Positions 35,996 to 44,728 of a stretch of DNA of 64,000 bases are shown piece by piece; position 1 is the first letter of the stretch, and the number at the start of each line of letters is the position of its first letter. The translations under genes and the position numbers were made by a program. The notes beneath the pieces are model-generated. The model saw only the letters and a list, made by a program, of their open reading frames with translations, did not search any database and was not told where the DNA came from. This stretch comes from Phenylobacterium sp. Root700 (GTDB lineage: Bacteria > Pseudomonadota > Alphaproteobacteria > Caulobacterales > Caulobacteraceae): the NCBI RefSeq assembly GCF_001429025.1, contig NZ_LMHT01000011.1, forward strand, positions 269,209 to 333,208, in the 5' to 3' direction.

Positions 35996-37144
35996 GTGGC
36001 TCTTCGTGAGAATCCGTTCGGCGAGCTAAGAGTCCCGCTGGCATGGACAGCCGGGGTGGCCCTTATCGTGGCCATTGTCGTGGCCGTGGTCCTGCTGATG
36101 TCCGACCGCCGGGAAACCTTCCAATCCGAAGCCTATGGCGCGTCGCGTCAGATGGGCGATGCGATCTCCGCGCCGGTCACCGGCTTCTTCGCCACGCCCG
36201 GCCGCTGGGTGGGCGACGGCGTGAATTCGATTCGCGGCTATTTCTTCGCGGTGTCGGAGAACACGCAGCTCAAGGCCGAGCTTCGCGAGGCCCAGGAGTG
36301 GAAGATCGCGGCGCTGGCGCTGCGTGACACCAACGATCGCTACAAGGCGCTGCTGGGCCTGAAGACCGATCCGCCGATCCCGATGGTTGCGGCGCGCACC
36401 GTCAGCGAGGCCCGTGGCCCGTTCTCCAACACCCGCCTGGCCAACGCCGGTCGGGAAAAGGGCGTGATCACCGGCAATCCGGTGATGAGCGAGAACGGCC
36501 TGGTCGGACGCGTCATCGGCGTCACCAACGGCGCCAGCCGGATCCTGTTGCTGACCGACATCGCCTCGCGCACGCCGGTCATGGTCGACCGCACCAACGC
36601 ACGCGCCATCCTGGCCGGCGACGGCGGCCCCAATCCCAGGCTCGAATATCTCCGCGGCCAGGACCCGGTGAAGCAGGGCGACCGTCTGGTGACCTCGGGC
36701 GACGGCGGCGTGCTGCCGCGCGGCCTGCCGGTCGGCGTGGCGGTGAAGGGGCTGGATGGCCGCTGGCGCGCGGTGCTGGCCTCCGACGCCGCGCCTGTCG
36801 ACTTCGTGCGCATCCTGCTGTTCCAGGACTTCTCGCAGCTGGCGACCGCCGCTGCGGCCGAATTGAACAAGATGCCCGTACCGCCGCCGGCGAGTTCGCC
36901 GCCGACCGTGGGCGTGACCGCGGCTGCTCCGGCGACGGCTGCGGCAGCGCCGGCCCTGCGGCCGGCCGTCGCGACGCCCGCCACCGGCGCGGCGCGTCCC
37001 GCCGCAGCGGCGACCGCACCTCGGGCGCCTGCGCCTAGGGCCTCGCCGGCGAGGGCGCCCGCGCCCAAGGCCGCGACGCCGAGACCTGCGCCTGCGCCCA
37101 CACCCGCGCCGGCCGCGCCGCCGCCTTCCGAAGTTCCGTTCTAG
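35996..37144 (+). CDS. mreC: Rod shape-determining protein MreC
   Basis: A 382-residue bitopic protein that organises MreB, RodA and PBP2 in the periplasm. One TM helix (about 16-36, TAGVALIVAIVVAVVLLM), a coiled coil (about 70-105), then two beta-barrel domains with LANAGREKGVITGNPVM, GLVGRVIGVT and DRLVTSGDGGVLPRGLPVGV. The last ~90 residues are an Ala/Pro-rich tail (AAAPATAAAAPALRPAVATP and on). GTG 35996 with a GCAGG Shine-Dalgarno is the only good start. The long low-complexity tail is characteristic of caulobacterial MreC and is disordered. Confidence 0.95.
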   Translation: MALRENPFGELRVPLAWTAGVALIVAIVVAVVLLMSDRRETFQSEAYGASRQMGDAISAPVTGFFATPGRWVGDGVNSIRGYFFAVSENTQLKAELREAQEWKIAALALRDTNDRYKALLGLKTDPPIPMVAARTVSEARGPFSNTRLANAGREKGVITGNPVMSENGLVGRVIGVTNGASRILLLTDIASRTPVMVDRTNARAILAGDGGPNPRLEYLRGQDPVKQGDRLVTSGDGGVLPRGLPVGVAVKGLDGRWRAVLASDAAPVDFVRILLFQDFSQLATAAAAELNKMPVPPPASSPPTVGVTAAAPATAAAAPALRPAVATPATGAARPAAAATAPRAPAPRASPARAPAPKAATPRPAPAPTPAPAAPPPSEVPF

Positions 37145-37145
37145 G

Positions 37146-37655
37146 ATGGGCGGCGCTCGCCCCCTGGCTCCTTGGCGCTGGCTCGGGGTTCCGCTTGTTC
37201 AGTGCCTGGTGCTGACGGTGCTGTTCTCGCTGCCGTTCCGCGCCTTCGGCCTGAGCCTGCCTGAGCCGATCTTTCCGATGGTTCCCGCCTTCGCCTGGGC
37301 GGTGATCCGGCCCTCGATCCTGGCGCCGGTGGGCGTGCTGATCATGGGGCTGTTCCTGGACGTGTTCTGGGGCGCGCCTCTGGGCCTCTGGGCGCTGTCG
37401 CTGCTGATCACCTATGGCGCGGCCCTGGTCGGGCGCAACATGATGGCGGGGCAGAGCTGGCCGGTGATGTGGTCCTGGTATGCGGTGACCAGCGGCCTGG
37501 CCATGGGGGCCGCGTTCTTGTTCACGATGCTGGACTCCCATGCGACCGCGAGCCTGGTGGCGGTGGCCTGGCAATTCCTTGTGACGCTTCTATTGTTTCC
37601 GTTCGCGCACCTGCTCATCGATCGCTTCGAGGATGCAGATGTCCGCTTCCGCTAG
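37146..37655 (+). CDS. mreD: Rod shape-determining protein MreD
   Basis: A 169-residue membrane protein with about five helices (VQCLVLTVLFSLPFRAF; SILAPVGVLIMGLFLDVFWG; AVTSGLAMGAAFLFTMLD; LVAVAWQFLVTLLLFPFAHL). FLDVFWGAPLG is the typical MreD motif. It starts one nucleotide after the mreC stop and precedes mrdA by 11 nt, within the elongasome operon. Confidence 0.93.
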   Translation: MGGARPLAPWRWLGVPLVQCLVLTVLFSLPFRAFGLSLPEPIFPMVPAFAWAVIRPSILAPVGVLIMGLFLDVFWGAPLGLWALSLLITYGAALVGRNMMAGQSWPVMWSWYAVTSGLAMGAAFLFTMLDSHATASLVAVAWQFLVTLLLFPFAHLLIDRFEDADVRFR

Positions 37656-37666
37656 GTTTTAAGGCG

Positions 37667-39652
37667 ATGGCCGAGCCGTCGATCTTCTTTTCCGAAGTCA
37701 ATGAGCGGCAGGGGGTCTTCCACCGCCGGATGTTCCTCATGGGCGGCTTTGCGGGCCTGGGGCTGGCGGCGCTGGGCGGTCGCCTGGCGCACCTGCAGAT
37801 CGTCGAGACCCAGCGCTACGAGAAGCTCTCGGCCTCCAACCAGTTCAACTTCCGCCTGGTGCCGCCGCCGCGCGGCCTGATCGTCGACCGCAACGGCGCG
37901 ATCCTGGCCTCCAACCGGCCCAACTTCCGCCTGCTGCTCGCGCGGGAGGAAGGCTCCGATCCGCAGGCGATGCTGAAGACCCTGGCCCACTTCGTGCCCC
38001 TGGACGAGGCGCGGCAACTGCGGCTGGTCAAGGACATCGAGCGCACGCCCAAACGGGTGCCCGTGGCGGTCATGGAGGACATGACCTGGGAAGAGTTCTC
38101 GGCGATCAATGTCCGCGCGCCGGAGCTGCCGGGCGTGACCGCCGACATGGGCGAGGTGCGAGTCTATCCGTACGGCGGCGCCTTCGCCCACGTGATCGGC
38201 TATGTCGCCAAGGTGAACCGGGAGGACCTGACGCCGACCGGGCCCAATTCCGATTCCATCCTGCTGCACCCCGGCTTCCGGATCGGGCGGCAAGGCGTTG
38301 AAAAGGCGTTCGATCTTCCGCTGCGCGGCAAGCCCGGCGCCCGTAAGGTCGAGGTCGACGCCAATGGCCGCGAGGTCCGGCAGGACGAGGCCGGCGATAT
38401 CCCGGCCACGCCTGGCAAGACCATCCAGCTCACCCTCGACGTCGACATCCAGAACCGCGCCCTGGAGGTGATGGGCGATGAGAGCGGGGCCATCGTCATG
38501 ATGGATTGCCGCACCGGCGACCTGCTGTGCATGGCCTCGTCGCCGAGCTTCGACGCCAACCGGTTCGTCAAGGGGCTGTCGGGTCCGGAGTACCGGGCGC
38601 TGGCCGGCTATGAACGCAAGCCGCTGCTCGACAAGGCGATGACCGGCACCTATCCGCCGGGCTCGACCTTCAAACCGACCGTGGCTCTGGCGGCGTTGAC
38701 GGCCGGCGTCGACCCGGAGATGCGGGTGAACTGCTCGGGCGGTTGGTACTATGGCGGCCGCACCTGGCGGTGCTGGCGGCATGGCGGGCACGGCTCGCAG
38801 AACATGCACGACGCCATCAAGAACTCCTGCGACATCTATTTCTACCAGACGGCGCTGCGCATCGGACCTGATCCGATCGCCAAGGCGGCTCATGCCATGG
38901 GCTTTGGCCAGATCTTCGACATCGGTATTCCCGGTCAGAAGAAGGGCGTCGTCGGGTCGCGTGAGTGGAAGCGCAAGGCGGTGAAGCGCGAGCCGGTCTG
39001 GCAGCCCGGCGACTCGGTGAGCTACGGGATCGGGCAGGGCTATGTGGCGGTCAACGCCCTGCAGCTGGCGGTGATGACCGCGCGGCTGGCCAACGGCAAG
39101 AAGGCGCTCAATCCGCGGCTGATCCGGTCGGTCGGCGGCGTGGAGATGCCGCGCGGCGACGCCGCGCCGGACCTGCCGTTCACCGACGAGCAGATCGCCT
39201 ATGTGCGCGGCGGCATGGTGGCGGTGGCCAACGACACCGGCGGCACCGCCTATCGCCAGAGTCAGCTGGGTCTCGGCGACATCCAGATGGCCGGCAAGAC
39301 CGGCACCGCCCAGGTTCGCAGCTTCGACAAGGTGGCCTCGCGCAGCAGCGCCGGGGTGACCTGGCGGCTGAAGGACCACAACCTGTTCGTCGCCTTCGCG
39401 CCGGTCGATGCGCCGCGCTACGCCGTGGCGGTCATCATCGAGCATGGCGGCCTGGGCGGGGCCACCGCCGGCGCCCCCCGCGCGCGCGAGGTGATGCGGG
39501 TCGCCCTGCTGAAGGATCCCGAACTGCGCGCGCGCATCGAAACGCCGTTGCCCATGCCGGCGATCCCTGATGACGTAGAGGCCGAAGGGGTGGCGCCGGA
39601 GGCGCCGACCGTGACGCCGCCGCCGCCCTTGCCGCCCGGAGGCCCGACATGA
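37667..39652 (+). CDS. mrdA: Penicillin-binding protein 2, elongation transpeptidase
   Basis: A 661-residue class B PBP that cross-links new peptidoglycan in the side wall. A TM anchor is at about 23-45 (MFLMGGFAGLGLAALGG), the pedestal domain follows, and the transpeptidase motifs are SxxK at Ser333-Lys336 (GSTFK), SxD-type SCD at 387-389 and KTG at 544-546 (KTGTAQ). The C-terminus (about 630-661) is a proline-rich tail. ATG 37667 is used; the frame upstream overlaps mreD. Its stop overlaps the rodA start as ATGA. Confidence 0.96.
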   Translation: MAEPSIFFSEVNERQGVFHRRMFLMGGFAGLGLAALGGRLAHLQIVETQRYEKLSASNQFNFRLVPPPRGLIVDRNGAILASNRPNFRLLLAREEGSDPQAMLKTLAHFVPLDEARQLRLVKDIERTPKRVPVAVMEDMTWEEFSAINVRAPELPGVTADMGEVRVYPYGGAFAHVIGYVAKVNREDLTPTGPNSDSILLHPGFRIGRQGVEKAFDLPLRGKPGARKVEVDANGREVRQDEAGDIPATPGKTIQLTLDVDIQNRALEVMGDESGAIVMMDCRTGDLLCMASSPSFDANRFVKGLSGPEYRALAGYERKPLLDKAMTGTYPPGSTFKPTVALAALTAGVDPEMRVNCSGGWYYGGRTWRCWRHGGHGSQNMHDAIKNSCDIYFYQTALRIGPDPIAKAAHAMGFGQIFDIGIPGQKKGVVGSREWKRKAVKREPVWQPGDSVSYGIGQGYVAVNALQLAVMTARLANGKKALNPRLIRSVGGVEMPRGDAAPDLPFTDEQIAYVRGGMVAVANDTGGTAYRQSQLGLGDIQMAGKTGTAQVRSFDKVASRSSAGVTWRLKDHNLFVAFAPVDAPRYAVAVIIEHGGLGGATAGAPRAREVMRVALLKDPELRARIETPLPMPAIPDDVEAEGVAPEAPTVTPPPPLPPGGPT

Positions 39653-40803
39653 CTGTCAGCGCCCTGACCCGCCCCGGCGAACGCGACCGCCTGGTCGTCA
39701 AGATCGCCGAGATCGATTGGCTGTTCGCCTTGGCCCTGTGCCTGATCGCCGGCGCCGGCGCCCTGATGATGTTCTCCATCGCCGGTTCGTCCTGGGACCC
39801 TTGGGCCGCCAAGCACCTGATCCGCTTTGGCTTATGCTTCTTCCTGATGATCGGCCTGGCGATGATCGACCTTCGGGTCTGGTTCACGCTGGCCTACCCG
39901 ATCTACGGGATCGGCCTGCTGCTGTTGGTCGCCGTCGAGGTGATGGGCGACGTCCGCATGGGCGCGCAGCGATGGCTGTCGTTGGGCCCGTTCAGCTTCC
40001 AGCCCTCGGAAATCATGAAGCTGGGTATCGTGCTGGCGCTGGCGCGCTTCTATCACGGCATGTCGGCCGACAGCGCCCGGCTGTCCTGGTGGCTGCTGGT
40101 GCCGGCCGCGATGATCGCCGCGCCGGTCGTCCTGGTCATGCACCAGCCTGACCTGGGCACAGCCATGCTGATCGCCATGACCGGCGTGGCCATCGTGGTT
40201 TTGGCGGGACTGTCCTGGCGGATCATCGCCGCGGGCGTGATCTCTTTTGTCGTCGCCGTTCCGCCGCTGGTGATGTTCGTGCTGCACGACTATCAGCGCA
40301 AACGGGTGCTGACCTTCCTCGATCCGGAAAGTGATCCGTCAGGTTCGGGCTATCACATCCTGCAGTCCAAGATCGCCCTGGGCTCGGGGGGCTTCTTCGG
40401 CAAGGGCTACGGCCTGGGCTCGCAGAGCCAGCTGAACTTCCTGCCCGAGAAACAGACCGACTTCATCTTCGCCACGCTCGCCGAGGAGTTCGGCTTCCTG
40501 GGCTGCTTCTCGATCCTGGTGCTCTATGCGCTGGTGATCTTCATGGCGCTCAGGACGGCGGCGCTGTCCCACTCGCACTTCGGGCGTCTGGCGGCGGCGG
40601 GCACCACGGCGACCTTCGCGCTCTATGTGCTGATCAATGGGGCGATGGTGATGGGCCTGGCGCCGGTGGTCGGGGTGCCGATGCCGATGCTGTCCTATGG
40701 GGGCACCGTCATGCTGACCGTGATGATCGGCTTTGGCCTGGTCCAAGCCGTCCGCGTTCAACGCTATTCGGAAGTCACCAGCGGCAAGGGCGCGCTGATG
40801 TAG
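39649..40803 (+). CDS. rodA: Rod shape-determining glycosyltransferase RodA
   Basis: A 384-residue SEDS polymerase that builds glycan strands with PBP2. About ten TM helices are present, with RWLSLGPFSFQPSEIMKLG (the SEDS core), GSGYHILQSKIALGSGGFFG and LPEKQTDFIFATLAEEFGF (catalytic-cavity region). The ATG overlaps the mrdA stop (ATGA), so the pair is translationally coupled. It ends the elongasome operon and is followed by a family B repeat between convergent genes. Confidence 0.96.
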   Translation: MTVSALTRPGERDRLVVKIAEIDWLFALALCLIAGAGALMMFSIAGSSWDPWAAKHLIRFGLCFFLMIGLAMIDLRVWFTLAYPIYGIGLLLLVAVEVMGDVRMGAQRWLSLGPFSFQPSEIMKLGIVLALARFYHGMSADSARLSWWLLVPAAMIAAPVVLVMHQPDLGTAMLIAMTGVAIVVLAGLSWRIIAAGVISFVVAVPPLVMFVLHDYQRKRVLTFLDPESDPSGSGYHILQSKIALGSGGFFGKGYGLGSQSQLNFLPEKQTDFIFATLAEEFGFLGCFSILVLYALVIFMALRTAALSHSHFGRLAAAGTTATFALYVLINGAMVMGLAPVVGVPMPMLSYGGTVMLTVMIGFGLVQAVRVQRYSEVTSGKGALM

Positions 40804-40818
40804 GTCCACGCTCGCGCG

Positions 40819-40952
40819 TGTCATCCCGGTTTGCGAAGCAAGACCGGGACCCATTCGCGCTGCGTGGCGGAATGAGGCGAGGCCTCGCTAACGTCTGATC
40901 CATCAGGTGTTCATGGGTCCCGGACAGCCGCTGCGCGGCTTCCGGGATGACA
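40819..40952 (-). repeat. Family B intergenic repeat, copy B2, inverted relative to B1
   Basis: The same 134-bp length as B1. The reverse complement starts TGTCATCCCGGAAGCCGC and ends AAACCGGGATGACA, matching B1 through both hairpin arms; the central ~60 bp are not conserved. It lies between the convergent rodA and pip genes. Confidence 0.85.
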
Positions 40953-40971
40953 TTTCAATTGGCGAGAGGAT

Positions 40972-41964
40972 CTAGATCTTCAGCGCCTGATCCGTCGCCC
41001 GCACCAGGCCGTCGACTATGCCGGGCTCGGTCGAGGCGTGACCGGCGTCCCAGACGATGTCGAAGCTGGCTTCGGGCCAGGCGTTCTTCAGCGACCAGGC
41101 GCTGTCCATCGGCGTCACCACGTCGAAGCGGCCCTGGACGATCCAGCCGGGGATGCCGCGGATCTTGCCGATGTTGTTCAGGATCCAGCCGTCTTCCTTG
41201 AAGAAGCCGCCGTTGGCGAAGAAGTGGCACTCGATCCGGGCGAAGGCGATGGCGAAGTCGATCTCGTTGAACTTCGAGGGCCGGGCCTCGGGACCGCGGA
41301 TCGAAATGGTGTCGCCCTCCCACTGGCTCCAGGCCTGGGCGGCCTCGGCCTGGATGCGGCGGTCGGGGTGGGTGAGGCGCTTGTGATAGGCGCTCATCAT
41401 GTCGCCGCGCTCGGCGAGCGGGATCGGGGCGCAGAACCGCGCCCAAGCGTCCGGGAACAGCATCGAGGCGCCGTCCTGGTAGAACCAGCGCAGCTCGCGC
41501 TGGGTCAGCAGGAATATGCCGCGCAGCACCAGCGCCTCGACCCGGTGCGGGTGGGTGATGGCGTAGGCCAGGGCTAGGGTCGAACCCCAGGAACCGCCGA
41601 ACACCGTCCACTTCTCGACGCCGAGGTGGATGCGCAGGCGCTCGATGTCCTCGATCAGCGACCAGGTGGTGTTGTCGTCCAGGCTGGCGTTGGGGCGCGA
41701 CTTGCCGCAGCCGCGCTGGTCGAACAGCGCCATCCGCCACTTCGCCGGATTGAAGAACCGCCGCATGGTCGGATTGACCGCCCCGCCGGGGCCGCCGTGC
41801 AGGATGACGCACGGCTTGCCTTCGGGATTGCCGCACTCTTCGTAGAAGATCTCATGCGGCCCGCCGGTCGGGAGCCAGCCATAGGCATAGGGCTCATTGT
41901 CAGCGAACAGCCCCCTCCGATTGCCGGAAGCCGAGAAGGTGGGCGGAGGGGCGTAGCGTTCCAT
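40972..41964 (-). CDS. pip: Proline iminopeptidase
   Basis: A 330-residue S33 serine peptidase that releases N-terminal proline. HGGPGGAVNPTMRRFF is the oxyanion loop, GGSWGSTLALAYA holds the catalytic Ser (about 118), VQGRFDVVTPMDSA the Asp, and WDAGHASTEPG the His. GAGGGGG precedes ATG 41964. The gene lies 10 nt after the stop of the epoxide-hydrolase-like gene on the same strand, so they probably form an operon, although no shared pathway is evident. Confidence 0.95.
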   Translation of the reverse strand: MERYAPPPTFSASGNRRGLFADNEPYAYGWLPTGGPHEIFYEECGNPEGKPCVILHGGPGGAVNPTMRRFFNPAKWRMALFDQRGCGKSRPNASLDDNTTWSLIEDIERLRIHLGVEKWTVFGGSWGSTLALAYAITHPHRVEALVLRGIFLLTQRELRWFYQDGASMLFPDAWARFCAPIPLAERGDMMSAYHKRLTHPDRRIQAEAAQAWSQWEGDTISIRGPEARPSKFNEIDFAIAFARIECHFFANGGFFKEDGWILNNIGKIRGIPGWIVQGRFDVVTPMDSAWSLKNAWPEASFDIVWDAGHASTEPGIVDGLVRATDQALKI

Positions 41965-41974
41965 CCCCCTCAGT

Positions 41975-42955
41975 CTACGTCGGGAAGCGGCGATCCATCC
42001 AGTCCAGGATGAGCCGATTGACCTCTTCCGGCTTCTCCTGCTGCGTCCAGTGGCCGGATTCCTTGATCAGCGCCTTTTCCAGATCGGAGATCACCTCTTC
42101 CATGCCGTTGGCCATGGCGGGCGACAGCACCACGTCCTTCTCGGCCATGATCATGAAGCAGGGGATGCCGTCGATCCGGGTCGGCAGGTCGACCGAGGCC
42201 TCCCAGTTGCGGGTGAAGTTGCGATACCAGTTGATCCCGCCGGTGAAGCTGGTGGCCTCGAAGGTCTCCACGAAGGCGGCGAGTTCATCGGCGTTCAACA
42301 GCTGGTTGGCGGTGTCGGACTTGTCCCAGGCCGCCAGCGCCGCGCCGAACGCGAAGGTGGAGGCGCCTTCCGGCGGCGGCGCTGCCTGCGCGACGGCGGC
42401 CGGGGTACGCATGAAGAAGCGCATGGTCTTGTCGACATCGGCGCCGAGGGCCGCGTCGGCGACGCCCGGCTTCTGGAACCATACGATGTACATGTCCTCA
42501 CCGAACACCGCCCGCATGCCGGCGATCGGATCGATGGGCGCGCGGCGCATGAAGGGGGTGTTGAGGCCGATGATCCCGGCGACGCGATCCGGATACATCA
42601 GCGGCAGCTGCCAGGTGACGATGCCGCCCCAATCGTGGCCGCAGAAGACCGCCTTCTCGACGCCCAGGTGATCCAGCAGACCGATCAGGTCGCCGGTCAG
42701 GTGCGCCATGTCGTAGTTCTCGGCGCCCTCGGGACGCGAGGTCAGGCCATAGCCGCGCTGGTCCGGCGCGATGGCCCAGCGACCGGCGGCCTCGCAGGCC
42801 TTCAGCTGATGGCGCCAGGAGAAGGCAAGCTCCGGGAAGCCGTGGCAGAAGATGATGGGAACGCCCTCGCGCGGTCCGACCTCGTAATAGGCCATGTCGA
42901 TCCCGTTCACCTGGGCGTGCTTCACGGGGGGCATCTGGCGGGCGAGGGCTGACAT
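41975..42955 (-). CDS. Epoxide hydrolase-like alpha/beta hydrolase
   Basis: A 326-residue hydrolase of the epoxide-hydrolase/dehalogenase group. The oxyanion HGFPELAFSWRHQL (about 36-49), the nucleophile elbow FCGHDWGGIV, in which an aspartate replaces serine (Asp about 107), and the C-terminal KESGHWTQQEKPEEVN (His) define the group. The cap region holds NWYRNFTRNWE with candidate proton-donor tyrosines. ATG 42955, with AGAGGAA upstream, trims a leader that has no family similarity. Natural substrate unknown. Confidence 0.9.
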   Translation of the reverse strand: MSALARQMPPVKHAQVNGIDMAYYEVGPREGVPIIFCHGFPELAFSWRHQLKACEAAGRWAIAPDQRGYGLTSRPEGAENYDMAHLTGDLIGLLDHLGVEKAVFCGHDWGGIVTWQLPLMYPDRVAGIIGLNTPFMRRAPIDPIAGMRAVFGEDMYIVWFQKPGVADAALGADVDKTMRFFMRTPAAVAQAAPPPEGASTFAFGAALAAWDKSDTANQLLNADELAAFVETFEATSFTGGINWYRNFTRNWEASVDLPTRIDGIPCFMIMAEKDVVLSPAMANGMEEVISDLEKALIKESGHWTQQEKPEEVNRLILDWMDRRFPT

Positions 42956-43056
42956 GGGGCGGGTTCCTCTGTGATTTGCGAGCAGATTGGCAGGCTTGTT
43001 CCTGCGGAAAGCAAGGCGGCTTGCGAAGCGGCCGGGGAATTGGGCTAGAAGGCTCC

Positions 43057-44265
43057 ATGAGCGAGACACGTACCGCGCAAGCGCCCACGCCGTGGGGACT
43101 GGTGTTCCTGCTGGGGGCGCTGACCGCCTTCGCCCCCATGTCCATCGACATGTATCTGCCCAGCCTGCCGGCCATCGGGGCCGACCTGAAGGCCAGCGCC
43201 GGCCAGACCCAGGCGACGGTGGCGGCCTTCTTCGCCGGCATGGCGATCGGTCAGTTCTTCTATGGGCCGGCCTCCGATCGGTTCGGGAGACGAACGCCGG
43301 TCCTGTTCGGCGTGGGGATCTACATCGCCGCCTCGGCCGCCTGCGCGTTGGCGACCTCGCCGGAGATGCTGATCGGGGCGCGGTTCGTCCAGGCCCTGGG
43401 CGGCTGCGCCGGCGGCGTGGTGGCCAGGGCGGTGGTGCGCGACCGCTTCAATCACACCGAGACCGCGCGGATGCTGTCGCTGCTGACCCTGATCATGGGA
43501 CTGGCGCCGATCCTTGCTCCCGTGCTGGGCGGGGTGCTGCTCACCCTGGGCGGCTGGAGGCTGAATTTCTGGGTGCTGGTCCTGTTTGGTCTGGCCTGCG
43601 GGGCGGCCACCTGGTTCTGGCTCAAGGAGTCGCGCTCGGCCGAGACCGCCGCGCAGGCCGCGTCGGAGACCGCGCTCAAGGCCTATCGGGCGCTGCTGGG
43701 GCAGCCGCGATTGATCGGTTACGCCCTAGCCGGCGGCCTGAACGGCGCGACGCTGTTCACCTACATCTCGGCCTCGCCGGACCTGTTGATCGGGACCTAC
43801 GGCATTTCGCCTTCACAGTTCGGCTGGGTGTTCGGCCTGAACGCGTTTGGAGTGATCGGGGCCAGCCAGGTGAACCGCTATCTGCTGCGACGCGCCACGC
43901 CGGACCAGGTGCTGTCGCGCGCCAGCGTCATCGCCGTGATCGCCTCCATCGCCCTGACCATCGCCGCGCTCACCGGGCTCGGAGAGCGCTGGAGCGTCCT
44001 GCCGCTGCTGTTCGTGCTGTTGGCCAGCTACGGCTTCATGGCGGGCAACACCATGGCGGGGGCGCTGAATGTCGATCCCAAGCGCTCCGGGTCGATTTCG
44101 GCCTTGATGGGCGGCGCATCGTTCGGGATCGGGGCCCTGGCCGCCAGTCTGGCCGGCGTCTTCCATGACGGCACGCCGGCCCCGATGGCCATCGTCATGA
44201 TGCTGGCCCTGATCGGCTCGGGGATCTCGCTTCGGATGCTCGCCCTGCCGAAACCTCAGGCCTGA
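43057..44265 (+). CDS. Bcr/CflA family multidrug efflux MFS transporter
   Basis: A 402-residue DHA1-type drug/proton antiporter with about 12 helices. Bcr/CflA hallmarks are FAPMSIDMYLPSLPAIGADL near the first helix, FFYGPASDRFGRRTPVLFG (loop 2-3), RFVQALGGCAGGVVARAVVR, and LAPILAPVLGGVLL (motif C). ATG 43057 is preferred. It is divergent from the epoxide hydrolase gene over 101 bp. The exported compound is unknown. Its last 10 bp overlap the convergent DUF423 gene. Confidence 0.92.
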   Translation: MSETRTAQAPTPWGLVFLLGALTAFAPMSIDMYLPSLPAIGADLKASAGQTQATVAAFFAGMAIGQFFYGPASDRFGRRTPVLFGVGIYIAASAACALATSPEMLIGARFVQALGGCAGGVVARAVVRDRFNHTETARMLSLLTLIMGLAPILAPVLGGVLLTLGGWRLNFWVLVLFGLACGAATWFWLKESRSAETAAQAASETALKAYRALLGQPRLIGYALAGGLNGATLFTYISASPDLLIGTYGISPSQFGWVFGLNAFGVIGASQVNRYLLRRATPDQVLSRASVIAVIASIALTIAALTGLGERWSVLPLLFVLLASYGFMAGNTMAGALNVDPKRSGSISALMGGASFGIGALAASLAGVFHDGTPAPMAIVMMLALIGSGISLRMLALPKPQA

Positions 44266-44633
44266 GGTTCGTCAATCTGCAGGGCCGCCCAGGCCAGGCA
44301 CGCCCAGCCGACCAGGAACAGTACGCCGCCGATCGGGGTGATGGCGCCGAACCAGCGCGGCGCGCCGAGCGCCATGGCGAACAGCGAGCCTGAGAAGATG
44401 AGCGCGCCGGCCAGGAACAGCGGCGGCGCGAAGCGCGCGCGTCGCCCGCCCAGGCTGACGACGAAGGCCGCGGCGAACACCGCCAGGCAGTGCATGAAGG
44501 CGTAGGTCGCCCCGGTGTGCATCCAGCCCTGGGCTTTCGGATCGGTGATCCCGTGCGCGGCGAAGGCGCCGAAGGCCACGGCCAGGAAGCCGCCGACGGC
44601 CGCCAGCGACATCCAGGTTCTCAAGTTCCGCAC
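44256..44633 (-). CDS. DUF423 family membrane protein
   Basis: A 125-residue protein with four helices: AAVGGFLAVAFGAFAAHG, then AFMHCLAVFAAAFVVSLG, PLFLAGALIFSGSLFAMALG and ITPIGGVLFLVGWACLAWAAL. This is the YgdD/DUF423 family of uncharacterised inner-membrane proteins. A GTG start at 44633 is chosen because GGAGGGG lies 6 nt upstream; alternatives are the ATGs at 44684 and 44612. Confidence 0.88.
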   Translation of the reverse strand: MRNLRTWMSLAAVGGFLAVAFGAFAAHGITDPKAQGWMHTGATYAFMHCLAVFAAAFVVSLGGRRARFAPPLFLAGALIFSGSLFAMALGAPRWFGAITPIGGVLFLVGWACLAWAALQIDEPQA

Positions 44634-44728
44634 GCGCCCCTCCAGGACCTGTCTTCGAGGCTTCACGCCTAGCACATTTGTCAACGCCGACGCTCAGCCG
44701 TACGAAGGAAGCAACAGGGGAGCGTGGC

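Noticed and set aside
37652..39445. A 597-residue open frame antisense to mrdA
   Set aside because: Composition without motifs, wholly overlapping a confident PBP2 gene.
40804..40971. A short gene in the rodA-pip gap
   Set aside because: Open frames there run through the family B repeat hairpins and code for no protein-like sequence.
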